Shown here in pieces: positions 31,582-41,705 of a DNA stretch of 64,000 nt. The stretch spans positions 248,001 to 312,000 of the forward strand of contig NZ_KB849625.1 in NCBI RefSeq assembly GCF_000368685.1, in the 5' to 3' direction. The position numbers and the translations under genes were made by a program. This stretch comes from Acinetobacter baylyi DSM 14961 = CIP 107474 (GTDB taxonomy: Bacteria; Pseudomonadota; Gammaproteobacteria; Pseudomonadales; Moraxellaceae). The first letter of the stretch is position 1. The number at the start of each line of letters is the position of its first letter. The notes beneath the pieces were generated by a model. The model made no database searches. It was not told the DNA's origin and was given only the letters and a program-made list of their open reading frames with translations.

Positions 31582-33720
31582 TTACTCGTCGTCACCTTTT
31601 TTACCGCCTGACTGGAATTTCGCGATAATGCCTTCTGCCACGTTACGTGGAGTTTCAGCATATTTAGCAAATTCCATAGAATATGTCGCACGACCTTGAG
31701 ACATAGAACGCATTTGAGTCGCGTAACCAAACATCTCAGCAAGTGGAACTTCAGCCTTAATTGCTTTTGTTCCACCAGGAAGATCGTCCATACCCTGAAC
31801 CATACCACGACGACGGTTTAAGTCACCCATGATATCGCCCATGTAATCTTCTGGAGTTTCTACTTCAACTTTCATGATCGGCTCAAGAAGAACAGGATCT
31901 GCTTTCATGAAACCATCACGGAAGGCGTAAGAACCAGCCATTTTGAATGACAATTCATCAGAGTCGACATCGTGGTAAGAACCATCAAATAATGTCGCTT
32001 TGATACCCACAACAGGGTAACCAGCCAATACACCATTCTTCATACGTTCTTGAATACCTTTGTCAACCGCACCAAAGAATTCTTTAGGTACAGTACCGCC
32101 GACAACTTCTTCAGCGAATTGGTATTCTTTACCAGCTTCTTCAACATCCATAGGCTCTAAACGAACATATACATGACCGAATTTACCTTTACCACCTGTT
32201 TGACGAACGAACTTACCTTCTTGTTCAACAGACTTTTTGATGGTTTCGCGGTAAGCAACCATTGGTTTACCAATGTTCGCTTCAACACCGAATTCACGCT
32301 TCATACGGTCAACGATGATGTCAAGGTGAAGTTCACCCATACCCGCAATAATGGTTTGACCAGATTCTTCGTCTGTACGAACGCGGAACGATGGATCTTC
32401 TTTTGCCAAACGACCTAAAGCAATTGACATTTTTTCTTGGTCAGCTTTAGTTTTTGGTTCAACAGCCAATGAAATTACTGGCTCTGGGAATTCCATACGC
32501 TCAAGGGTAATGATGTTTTTCTCATCACATAATGTATCACCCGTCGTAACGTCTTTAAGACCTACACACGCTGCGATATCACCTGCACGGATTTCATCAA
32601 GATCTTGACGTTCGTTCGCATGCATTTGCACGATACGACCGATACGTTCACGCTTAGATTTAACTGGGTTATAAACCGGATCACCTTGTTTAAGAACACC
32701 AGAATAAACACGTACGAATGTTAAGTTACCTACGAATTTGTCGTTCATGATTTTGAACGCTAACGCAGAGAACGGCGCTTCGTCAGATGCTTCACGAGAC
32801 GCTTTAGTTTCGTCTTTGTCGTCAAGGATACCTTCGATCGCTTTAACTTCTGTAGGTGATGGCAAGAATTCAATTACAGCATCCAACATACGTTGAACAC
32901 CTTTGTTCTTGAACGCAGAACCACAAAGCATTACTTGAATTTCAGAAGCTAATGTACGAGCACGTAAACCTGCAATGATCTCTTCTTTAGAAAGATCACC
33001 TTCTTCCAGGTACTTGTCCATTAATTCTTCAGATGCTTCAGCCGCAGCTTCAACCATTTTTGTACGCCATTCGTTAGACGTATCAACGAGGTCAGCTGGG
33101 ATATCAGCATATTCGAACTTCATACCTTGAGATGCTTCATCCCAGATAATCGCTTTCATTTCGATCAGGTCAACAACACCTGCAAACGTATCTTCTGCAC
33201 CGATTGGTACAACGATAGGTACAGGATTACCACCTAAACGAGTTTTAACTTGTTCAACAGCACGGAAGAAGTTTGCACCAGTACGGTCCATCTTGTTCAC
33301 GAATGCTAAACGAGGCACTTTATATTTGTTTGCTTGACGCCATACAGTTTCAGACTGAGGTTGTACGCCACCAACTGCACAGTAAACCATGCACGCACCA
33401 TCAAGAACACGCATAGAACGTTCAACTTCGATTGTGAAGTCCACGTGTCCCGGGGTGTCAATTACGTTGATACGGTGTTGTGCAAATTGGTTACCCATAC
33501 CAGACCAGAAACAAGTTGTAGCAGCCGAGGTAATTGTAATACCGCGTTCTTGCTCTTGTTCCATCCAGTCCATTGTTGCTGCACCATCGTGTACTTCACC
33601 AATTTTGTGAGATACACCTGTGTAGAACAAAATACGTTCTGTTGTAGTTGTTTTACCTGCATCGATGTGAGCAGAAATACCGATGTTACGGTAATTACTA
33701 ATTGGGGTTTGGCGGGCCAT
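31582..33720 (-). CDS. fusA: Elongation factor G
   Basis: A 712-residue translocation GTPase. G1 is [14 protein letters not shown]2 is [12 protein letters not shown]3 is [21 protein letters not shown] and G4 is NKMDRTGA. Domains II to V follow, with [18 protein letters not shown] and the C-terminal [12 protein letters not shown]. The ATG at 33720 gives the family start [14 protein letters not shown]; the frame extends to 33765 without support. It lies between rpsG (177-base gap) and tuf (91-base gap). Confidence 0.98.
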
Positions 33721-33897
33721 GATGTCTACATTCCTAAATGTTATATTTAAAACAGGACGCATCAATCAAATTGATGCGCACAAATATCCAAACAGACAAC
33801 CTAAATACCCGCAAAGCTCCCACTTTGATAAAGAGCAATGTTGAATCGAGCTGCTGTACGCATGAATATTCTCCTGATGAGGGACTGTTTTATCCGC

Positions 33898-34368
33898 TTA
33901 GAAACGGTAGTGAGAGAAGGCTTTGTTGGCTTCAGCCATACGATGCACATCTTCACGTTTTTTGATTGCTGCACCTTTACCTTCAGCTGCATCAAGCAAC
34001 TCACCAGCAAGACGTAAAGCCATCGTTTTTTCAGAACGCTTAGCAGCAGCATCTACTAACCAACGCATAGCTAGGGCAGTACGACGGGATGGGCGTACTT
34101 CCATAGGTACTTGATAAGTAGCACCACCAACACGGCGTGCTTTTACTTCAACCATAGGACGAACTTTTTCAAGCGTAGCTTCAAAAAATTCTACTGGGTC
34201 TACTTTATTTTTTTCTTGAACACGTTCTAAAGCACCGTAAACGATACCTTCAGCAACAGACTTTTTACCGTCTTGCATAACATGGTTCATGAATTTAGCG
34301 ATTGTTTGGCTGCTGAATTTAGGATCTGGAAGGATCTCACGAGCAGCGACTACGCGACGTCTTGGCAT
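33898..34368 (-). CDS. rpsG: 30S ribosomal protein S7
   Basis: A 156-residue primary 16S rRNA 3'-domain binding protein. It starts [18 protein letters not shown] and has the RNA-binding block [24 protein letters not shown]. In E. coli S7 represses its own operon by binding the rpsL-rpsG gap. The 160-base gap here also contains inverted repeats that could serve the same end, although I cannot match the E. coli site base by base. Confidence 0.98.
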   Translation of the reverse strand: MPRRRVVAAREILPDPKFSSQTIAKFMNHVMQDGKKSVAEGIVYGALERVQEKNKVDPVEFFEATLEKVRPMVEVKARRVGGATYQVPMEVRPSRRTALAMRWLVDAAAKRSEKTMALRLAGELLDAAEGKGAAIKKREDVHRMAEANKAFSHYRF

Positions 34369-34528
34369 TTTAAAACTACCTATAAATATGACACTTCAGG
34401 ATGATCCAGCAGATTGTGCAAGTGTCATGCACGCTACGCTGGCCTTACTATACGTCGCTTGAATTTCAAACACTTAGGAATTCAAACAAGCGAAACGCTA
34501 AAGGATTGCGGCATTCAACAACTAAGAA

Positions 34529-34903
34529 TTATTTCTTAGGACGTTTAGTACCATATTTAGAACGAGACTGGTTACGATCTTTAACACCAGCACAGTCTAA
34601 AGAACCACGAACGGTATGGTAACGTACACCTGGTAAGTCTTTAACACGACCACCACGGATAAGAACAACACTGTGCTCTTGTAGGTTATGACCTTCACCA
34701 CCGATGTAGCTAGATACTTCAAAACCAGAAGTCAAGCGAACACGGCAAACCTTACGCATAGCTGAGTTAGGTTTTTTAGGTGTAGTGGTATAAACACGTG
34801 TACAAACACCACGACGTTGTGGACAAGCCTTCAACGCAGGAACTTTGGATTTTTCAACCAAAGTTGTGCGACCCTTACGGATCAACTGATTTGTTGTTGC
34901 CAT
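34529..34903 (-). CDS. rpsL: 30S ribosomal protein S12
   Basis: A 124-residue decoding-centre protein. The loops [11 protein letters not shown] (K43 region) and [13 protein letters not shown] (K88 region) are the unmutated streptomycin-sensitive forms, from knowledge of known resistance substitutions. ACGGGAGAATT precedes the ATG. It is the first gene of the str operon, with a strong promoter and leader hairpin just upstream. The stop codon lies between arms of a small hairpin, CTAAGAA/TTCTTAG at 34522-34539. Confidence 0.98.
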   Translation of the reverse strand: MATTNQLIRKGRTTLVEKSKVPALKACPQRRGVCTRVYTTTPKKPNSAMRKVCRVRLTSGFEVSSYIGGEGHNLQEHSVVLIRGGRVKDLPGVRYHTVRGSLDCAGVKDRNQSRSKYGTKRPKK

Positions 34904-34929
34904 ATGGCAATTCTCCCGTTAATTAAAAA

Positions 34930-34958
34930 CCTCAAAAAGAAAACACCTCTTTTTGAGG
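34930..34958 (-). promoter_or_regulatory. rpsL leader hairpin, terminator-like (possible attenuator)
   Basis: An 11-bp perfect stem, CCTCAAAAAGA with TCTTTTTGAGG (34930-34940 and 34948-34958), is followed on the minus strand by TTTTT. It lies 27 bases upstream of the rpsL ATG and starts about where the promoter at 34966-34994 would begin its transcript. Either it is an attenuator or a 5'-end stabiliser for the str mRNA. Confidence 0.65.
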
Positions 34959-34965
34959 GCATGCA

Positions 34966-34994
34966 ATTGTAAGCCAAGATACAAGAATGGTCAA
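34966..34994 (-). promoter_or_regulatory. Sigma-70 promoter of the str operon
   Basis: On the minus strand TTGACC (34989-34994) and TACAAT (34966-34971) are separated by exactly 17 bases, a near-consensus promoter about 60 bases before rpsL. The -35 hexamer lies inside a 10-bp inverted repeat, TGGTCAACAT/ATGTTGACCA (34988-34997 and 35013-35022). Confidence 0.85.
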
Positions 34995-35087
34995 CATCGG
35001 CATCATTAGCAAATGTTGACCAGCCCTTGGATTGCACATCTTTTTAAGCGGTAGAAAATAACCTGTTTTGTTTAAGTTTTTATGACA

Positions 35088-36473
35088 TTACGGTGTTTTA
35101 GGTTTAGGTGTACGTTTACGTCTTGGTTTGACTTCTGGAGGCTGTTGCTCATCAAATGCTTGAATTTCGGCACCTTCCTCCTCAGTAGTCTCTTTTAAGG
35201 CAGGTTGCTGAGGTGTTGTATCTGGATGTGGTTCCACATATTGATCAGCTAGTGATTCAAGTTTTTCCTGAACACCTTGATCAACCTCAGACTCAGTAGG
35301 CGCAGGCTTTGCTACTTTTTTTCGTACTCTAACCTTTGCAACCACAGGATTTTCTTCTGAAGTAGGCGTTACAGCAGCAGAATTTTCGGTATTTTGCTCA
35401 ATCTGTGCAACTTTCATCTGCGGTGCAGAAGATGACTGGAATAATCTGGCCTCTGCATGATATGCATCTAGTGCATTCAGATGCTCATCTGGATGCTCAA
35501 GCAAATAATGTCTTGCCCCACCAAAAATCGCTTGGGCCTTATGTCCAGCATCCTCTATTAGTTTCCAGCTATATATGCCGCTAAGTGCAGCACCCGCTAC
35601 AGGAGTAAGCTTACCAATCGCACCAAAACGTGATACACCATTTAACCAACTAAATTTCGGTTGTCCTTGCTCATCCAGAAACCATTTTTTTAATACTTCG
35701 GCATCATTACTCGACCCTAGAAACTGCTGTAATTGAGAAATGTCATGGGTTTGTAGCATATTTTTTAAGGTTTTGAGTGCCAATAACAATGTCTGTTTTT
35801 CAGCGACAAGACCAAGATCAATTTCTTTAAATACAAACGCTACAACCTGCTGTTCATTTTTTAGCTCAAAACCATGGGCATGCCCTGTTTGATAAATCGT
35901 GCGCAATGCCAAAAGTAGGGATAATGGAACATCTATAGCCGCCCCGATAACACCTGCAGCACCACTGATTGAGCCTTGTGCAATAGCAATGAGTTTGTTT
36001 TGCTCAATAAAAGCCTGACTCAAACGCTGAGAACGATCTGGATTCTTTTTGAGTTCATCAATTGATTTTGCACCTGCTTCCTCCAAAACACGCCCGACCG
36101 AACTGGTTTGCGCTGTAAAATCGTTGAGTCGATCAAATAAGTAATCTGCAATTTTATTTTGAAAATCAGGAGATACAAAATTTGCCACACTATAAACACG
36201 ATTGTAATGACGCCCCAAAAGCTGATGCGAAACTTTGGGTAAATGCTGACGAAGCATTTGTTGAGGACTATCAAATTTTTCTATTTCAAAAGCGCCCTTG
36301 GTTTCGACATGCCCTTCAACGGTACGTGCTTGATCTACAGCAGAATTCATTTTAGCAATTGTGCCGGGTGCAACATGGTTTAAAGCATCTAAACCCGTGA
36401 AGCTGAGCTTTTTAGCCACTCCAAACGCCGTAGAGAGCAGACTCTGGGTTTGATTATTATTAGAATTAGTCAT
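35088..36473 (-). CDS. EcsC family protein
   Basis: A 461-residue protein with an EcsC-type core (residues about 70-300). It contains SISGAAGVIGAAIDVPLSLLLALRTIYQTGHAHGFEL, which forms hydrophobic helices, then VAFVFKEIDLGLV and GKLTPVAGAALSGIYSWKLIED. The last 130 residues are low-complexity, with acidic stretches and a Lys/Arg/Pro tail ending RRKRTPKPKTP. The function of stand-alone EcsC proteins is not known. The ATG at 36473 follows GAGGTAC. It is in the same direction as the str operon but has no clear terminator before the rpsL promoter. Confidence 0.8.
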   Translation of the reverse strand: MTNSNNNQTQSLLSTAFGVAKKLSFTGLDALNHVAPGTIAKMNSAVDQARTVEGHVETKGAFEIEKFDSPQQMLRQHLPKVSHQLLGRHYNRVYSVANFVSPDFQNKIADYLFDRLNDFTAQTSSVGRVLEEAGAKSIDELKKNPDRSQRLSQAFIEQNKLIAIAQGSISGAAGVIGAAIDVPLSLLLALRTIYQTGHAHGFELKNEQQVVAFVFKEIDLGLVAEKQTLLLALKTLKNMLQTHDISQLQQFLGSSNDAEVLKKWFLDEQGQPKFSWLNGVSRFGAIGKLTPVAGAALSGIYSWKLIEDAGHKAQAIFGGARHYLLEHPDEHLNALDAYHAEARLFQSSSAPQMKVAQIEQNTENSAAVTPTSEENPVVAKVRVRKKVAKPAPTESEVDQGVQEKLESLADQYVEPHPDTTPQQPALKETTEEEGAEIQAFDEQQPPEVKPRRKRTPKPKTP

Positions 36474-36772
36474 CAAGTACCTCTATATTTTGTTTCTTAC
36501 GTTTAATGCTAAATACTAGGTGGAGTACGGATTTATCTCAACTTTAATCTGTTTCTTTTGGTTAATCCTTGTAGGTATGTCACTTCATGTAACATGATCT
36601 GCTGTAAACATTAATACATATAAGATTTGCCATAAGAATTAAAAAATCATTCTGTTATCATGAATACAATCTCAAACAATGAGTCACACGATGTTTCGTT
36701 TCGCCTTACCTTGCGCGTAAAGGACGACGTATTTATTCAGACTCAAGACTATCACCAATAAGGGATCTCTAA

Positions 36773-38002
36773 ATGAAACGTGTTGTAATCACTGGTATGG
36801 GTATCAACTCATGTATTGGTAACACTTTAGAAGATGTAACGCATTCACTTCAAAATGGAATCTCGGGCACACGTTTTAACCCAACTTATGCAGAACTCAA
36901 CTTCAAAAGTCATGTGAGTGCTGCAGCAGAACAAAATTTTGACAATATTGATCGCAAATTAAAACGGTTTATGGGCGTATGTGCAATGTACGCTTACAAC
37001 TCAGCAGTCGCTGCAGTTGAACATGCAGGCTTAACAGCAGCAGACCTTGAAGGTAATCCTCGCTACGGTATCGTAGGCGGAAGTGGTGGTGGTTCTACCG
37101 CATCTGTTGTAGAAATGCAGGAATTACTTGAAACCAAAGGTGCGCGTAAAGTCGGTCCTTTCTTTGTACCCCGTAACATGACCAATACCATTACTGCAAA
37201 CGTAGGCGTAGCATTCAAGTTACAGGGTGTTTCACATTCTATTGCCAGCGCGTGTGCAACTTCTGCTGATGCAATTGGTTATGCTTATAATTTAATCCAG
37301 CTAGGCAAACAAGATCTTATCTTGGCAGGTGGTGGTGAAGAAGACCACTGGTCACAAAGCTTATTGTTTGATGCCATGGGCGCGTTGTGCTCAAAATACA
37401 ACGATACACCTGAAACTGCATCTCGCCCTTACTCTAAAGACCGCGATGGTTTCGTCATCGCAGGTGGTGGTGGTTTCTTGGTACTTGAGTCACTTGAACA
37501 TGCTCAAGCACGCGGTGCCAACATTCTGGCTGAGATTGTAGCTTATGCTGCAAATGCCGATGGTGCAGACATGGTTGCACCAAGTGGTGAAGGCGCAACT
37601 CGCTGTATCCTCATGGCGCTTGAAGAAGCCAAGCAACATGGTGTTGATTCTCTAGATTATGTCAACACACATGGTACATCGACTCCTGCTGGTGATATCA
37701 CCGAGCTTAAAGCCATGGAACGTGCATTTGGTGAAGGTAAAGTTCCTGCTTTTAGTTCTACCAAATCTATGACAGGCCATAGCTTGGGTGCTGCGGGTGT
37801 TCATGAAGCGATTTATTCTGTGTTAATGCTTCAAAATGAATTTATTGCACCAAACATCAATGTGACTGAACTCGATGAAGGCGCTAAAGGTTTTGATATT
37901 GTTTTAGAAAAACGTGATACAAAACTCAATGCTGTAATGAGCAACAGCTTTGGTTTTGGCGGCGTAAATGCATGCTTGATCTTCAAAAAATGGGATCAAT
38001 AA
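36773..38002 (+). CDS. fabB: 3-oxoacyl-ACP synthase I FabB
   Basis: A 409-residue condensing enzyme that elongates acyl-ACP with malonyl-ACP and is needed for unsaturated fatty acids. The catalytic triad is visible: C161 in SIASACATSADA, H300 in VNTHGTSTPAGD and H336 in KSMTGHSLGAAG. The length and the N-terminus MKRVVITGMGINSCIGN fit FabB rather than FabF. It has its own terminator and 299 bases upstream that probably hold a promoter; I see no clear FabR or FadR operator. Confidence 0.95.
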   Translation: MKRVVITGMGINSCIGNTLEDVTHSLQNGISGTRFNPTYAELNFKSHVSAAAEQNFDNIDRKLKRFMGVCAMYAYNSAVAAVEHAGLTAADLEGNPRYGIVGGSGGGSTASVVEMQELLETKGARKVGPFFVPRNMTNTITANVGVAFKLQGVSHSIASACATSADAIGYAYNLIQLGKQDLILAGGGEEDHWSQSLLFDAMGALCSKYNDTPETASRPYSKDRDGFVIAGGGGFLVLESLEHAQARGANILAEIVAYAANADGADMVAPSGEGATRCILMALEEAKQHGVDSLDYVNTHGTSTPAGDITELKAMERAFGEGKVPAFSSTKSMTGHSLGAAGVHEAIYSVLMLQNEFIAPNINVTELDEGAKGFDIVLEKRDTKLNAVMSNSFGFGGVNACLIFKKWDQ

Positions 38003-38320
38003 TTTCTTTTTAAAGCTTTAAAGCATTTTTTAAAAGATACATCCATTACAAATAAGCGGATATATATTTCCGCTTATTTTTTAATTTAGGTTTTAACTCT
38101 GCCCGATGATTTATAGCATCCTATTCAATACAAACCCGCATGGTTTTAGCTCAGAAAACAGGCATCTTAATTCAGCACATGATCTGCAATGCTTCTGTGC
38201 AAGCACTTGAAAAATCTGACTCAACACTAAATACTGTGTTCATCTAAACTCATGATCGCATCGAGATATGCTGTGTGTTGCAATTATCTCGAGTTCATTG
38301 TCTCTATTTAAGGATTTGTA
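38003..38320. other. Gene-free interval between fabB and hemJ
   Basis: These 318 bases contain the fabB terminator and, near the hemJ end, an 8-bp inverted repeat TCGAGATA/TATCTCGA (38261-38268 and 38285-38292, 16-base spacer). The repeat could be an operator or a leader hairpin. No reading frame of note, tRNA or other RNA pattern was seen. Confidence 0.6.
38050..38079 (+). terminator. Terminator of fabB
   Basis: An 11-bp perfect stem AAATAAGCGGA/TCCGCTTATTT (38050-38060 and 38069-38079) is followed by TTTAATTT. Confidence 0.82.
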
Positions 38321-38773
38321 ATGGATGCACCTTCTGATGCTTTCTTATGGGTAAAAGCATTACATATTATTGCCGTAGTATGTTGGTTTGCTGCCTTATT
38401 CTATTTACCTCGACTCTATGTTTACCATGCCATGAGTGAGGATGACACTAGTCATCGTCGTTTTGAAGTCATGGAGCGTAAACTTTATCGTGGGATTATG
38501 TGGCCTTCTATGATTGCGACACTGATCACTGCTCATTTTTTGGTAGATTGGGGCGATGCAACACGACATTATCATGAAGCACTCTGGTTTTATATCAAAG
38601 TCGGATTGGTGGGACTTTTAGTTATCTATCATTTTGTTTGCGGCTACTACCGTAAAAAACTGATTGGCAATGCCCATTATAAATCACACAAATTCTGGCG
38701 TTATTTTAATGAAATGCCGACACTGATTTTATTTGCAGTCGTGATCCTGGTCGTGGTCAAACCACAATTTTAA
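38321..38773 (+). CDS. hemJ: Protoporphyrinogen oxidase HemJ
   Basis: A 150-residue membrane protein of the UPF0093 family with about four transmembrane helices. Family landmarks are H15 in LHIIAVVCWFAALFYLPRLYVYH and later HFLVDW, LWFYIKVGLV and YHFVCGYY. HemJ oxidises protoporphyrinogen IX to protoporphyrin IX in haem synthesis. It is the form used by Acinetobacter, which lacks HemG and HemY. AAGGA precedes the ATG. It is transcribed alone and is convergent with the acyltransferase-3 gene. Confidence 0.93.
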   Translation: MDAPSDAFLWVKALHIIAVVCWFAALFYLPRLYVYHAMSEDDTSHRRFEVMERKLYRGIMWPSMIATLITAHFLVDWGDATRHYHEALWFYIKVGLVGLLVIYHFVCGYYRKKLIGNAHYKSHKFWRYFNEMPTLILFAVVILVVVKPQF

Positions 38774-38797
38774 AGCATGGTTACACAGCATTAAGCC

Positions 38798-39931
38798 TCA
38801 GTCCATTTGAGGCTTTTTTACCATCCATTTTTGTCTAATCTTTTGATTTAATGGTGATGAATAATATTTCTCGATCAACCAACTCAAAATAAAAGTCACC
38901 ATTAAAAAAGTCACGAGTAGCATAATTTTTTGATCAGGCAAGGTGGTTTTGGGGACATACATGACTTTAATCAGCCCTAAAACAATTAAATGAAACAAGT
39001 ACATCTCATAACTGCGCTCCCCAATCCAAGCAAACACTCTATGAAAAATAGCCAAGTTTTGAACTTGCTGTTGTTGAACACAACAAAAAATTAAGGCTGC
39101 ACTCAATAGAGCAAATACACTTATGCTCCATGTACTCACCTCTTTAATAGGTACATAACCATATAAAGCCATCATTAGAGCAACCAGTGAAAAAATGGCA
39201 GGCTTAATGTATATGAACCGTATCGATATTTTTTGTGCCAGTAGCGCAGTAAGGCAGCCGATGGCAATACCGTCAAAACTTGAAAAATAATGATACAAAT
39301 ATGCACCGCTTTCTTCGCCTGCATGTAAAGAACGAAAATATGGGGCATAAGCAATTACCGAGATCAGAAATAAAATGAATAGTTTGCTTTTACCCAATAT
39401 CAAACACAATATTGGAAAAGCCAGGTAAAAAACCTCTTCAACCGAAAGTGACCACAGCACCCCCAAAGCGTAGTTTACCCAGCCATATTCGATAATTAAA
39501 AGATTCATCCAAAAGGTTAAGGCCGCAAAAATAGTTAGACTGTAAGAAACATGTATACCCGTGGGTGCCTGATTGAGAAAAGGCTGTAATCCAAAACATC
39601 CCAATAGCGTGACCATTAACACCAGTAAAACCAGACAGGGCACTATACGAGCAATCCGCCGCACGTAAAAATTTCTGATATTAATTCTGGATAGAGCCCC
39701 TTCCCGATTTAAAGTATGTTGAGTAATCAAAAAACCTGAAATGACAAAAAATAGTGTGACGCCATAGTTACCATTTCGGGCAACTAAAGTACTTAAAGGC
39801 TCACCCAAAACTGAAATACCCAGCCAAGTATCTTGTAATTTGTAAGGAATATTAAAATGGTGAAGTAGCACCAAAATAATAGCCACGCCTCTTAGTACAT
39901 CAATTTTATAATGTCGCATTTTTATCATCAT
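38798..39931 (-). CDS. Acyltransferase-3 family membrane protein (OafA/YrhL-like)
   Basis: A 377-residue protein with about ten hydrophobic segments. The start RHYKIDVLRGVAIILVLLHHFNIPY carries the family's Arg and the catalytic-type His near residue 25, followed by GVTLFFVISGFLIT. These enzymes O-acetylate or succinylate cell-surface sugars. No soluble SGNH domain is attached and no glycan cluster lies nearby, so the substrate is open. Three in-frame ATGs (39931, 39928, 39919) make the exact start uncertain. It is transcribed toward hemJ; the downstream end overlaps no gene. Confidence 0.85.
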   Translation of the reverse strand: MMIKMRHYKIDVLRGVAIILVLLHHFNIPYKLQDTWLGISVLGEPLSTLVARNGNYGVTLFFVISGFLITQHTLNREGALSRINIRNFYVRRIARIVPCLVLLVLMVTLLGCFGLQPFLNQAPTGIHVSYSLTIFAALTFWMNLLIIEYGWVNYALGVLWSLSVEEVFYLAFPILCLILGKSKLFILFLISVIAYAPYFRSLHAGEESGAYLYHYFSSFDGIAIGCLTALLAQKISIRFIYIKPAIFSLVALMMALYGYVPIKEVSTWSISVFALLSAALIFCCVQQQQVQNLAIFHRVFAWIGERSYEMYLFHLIVLGLIKVMYVPKTTLPDQKIMLLVTFLMVTFILSWLIEKYYSSPLNQKIRQKWMVKKPQMD

Positions 39932-40079
39932 TATTTATTAGAGAAAGGAATCAACTCTCGCTTAAAATATTGTGTGCTTGATCCATATTAATAAAAATTA
40001 AGGCTATTTTGTGAAATAAACCAAAAAATGGATTATAAAAAGACAGATTCAAATGTGTAAACCTGTCTTTCATTATAAA

Positions 40080-40754
40080 TTAAATTTGATCATATTCATG
40101 TTCAGTGATGACTTTCAAAACCTGATCGAAACTTTGAATTCGATACTTTGGTGTTGCCAGATCTAGCTCTTGCTGAGTACCGTAGCCGTATTCCACTGCA
40201 ATCGTTTCAATTCCATTGCGACGTGCACCTAAAATATCATGCTCGCGATCACCCACCATAATGCATTCTGCAGGATCTAATTGCTCTTGCTCAAGAATAT
40301 AACGAATCAGGTCGCCTTTATTGGTTCGCTCACCTGTGAGTTCACTGCCATAGGGATGAATAAAATATTTGAGCAAATCAAAATGCTCCAAGATACGCAC
40401 GGCATAAACATGTGGTTTGGCTGTTGCCAGATATAACCGATAACCTTGAGTTTGAAGTACTTGTAACGTTGACCTTACATGCGGATACAGTTCATTTTCA
40501 AATAGGCCAATAACAGAAAAACGCTCCCGATAACCCTGTAATGCCTGCTCTGCCAAGTCATGACTGGCATCAACATTAATAATTTTTGCCAAAGAAGCCT
40601 TAAGCGGTGGTCCAATAATCCAGTCAATATTTTCATGTTCAGCAACACAAAACCCAACTTTATTTAGCCCATAGCGAGCCGAAGTGGTAATGCCCACTTT
40701 AGGGTCTGTTAAAGTTCCATCCAAATCAATCAGAATATTTTTTACAACGCTCAC
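40080..40754 (-). CDS. HAD-family phosphatase, phosphoglycolate phosphatase-like
   Basis: A 224-residue HAD hydrolase. The nucleophile loop is LIDLDGTLTDPKVGI, motif II is LATAKPH, the motif III Lys is in the GERTNKGDLI region and motif IV is MVGDREHDILGA. The GPPL segment and helical cap domain are typical of Gph-like enzymes. The substrate is not certain; phosphoglycolate or another small phosphoester is likely. The start codon is GTG at 40754 with a weak ribosome site. It is divergent from thiD, with about 100 bases shared. Confidence 0.85.
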   Translation of the reverse strand: MSVVKNILIDLDGTLTDPKVGITTSARYGLNKVGFCVAEHENIDWIIGPPLKASLAKIINVDASHDLAEQALQGYRERFSVIGLFENELYPHVRSTLQVLQTQGYRLYLATAKPHVYAVRILEHFDLLKYFIHPYGSELTGERTNKGDLIRYILEQEQLDPAECIMVGDREHDILGARRNGIETIAVEYGYGTQQELDLATPKYRIQSFDQVLKVITEHEYDQI

Positions 40755-40821
40755 AAATCACACTCAAACAATGCTAGATAAAAAATAGGGTCGAGAGTTT
40801 ATTCAAACTTGCCTATACTAA

Positions 40822-41631
<810 letters not shown>

Positions 41632-41639
41632 TGAATAAT

Positions 41640-41662
41640 AACCCACTTTTTTCGTGTGGGTT
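41640..41662 (+). terminator. Weak terminator of thiD
   Basis: The hairpin AACCCAC/GTGGGTT at 41640-41646 and 41656-41662 has a 9-base loop, and only a short T run follows. Confidence 0.5.
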
Positions 41663-41705
41663 AAATTGTGATTTAATGAATCAGTCTCGATAAAAATTTT
41701 ATAGA

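Noticed and set aside
33334..33750. 138-codon plus-strand frame within fusA
   Set aside because: It lies antisense to a highly conserved gene with strong codon bias; the Cys/Thr/Asn-rich product is what reverse reading of fusA gives.
38261..38292. Inverted repeat TCGAGATA/TATCTCGA before hemJ as an operator
   Set aside because: Only 8 bp with a 16-base spacer; kept as a note since I cannot link it to a regulator.
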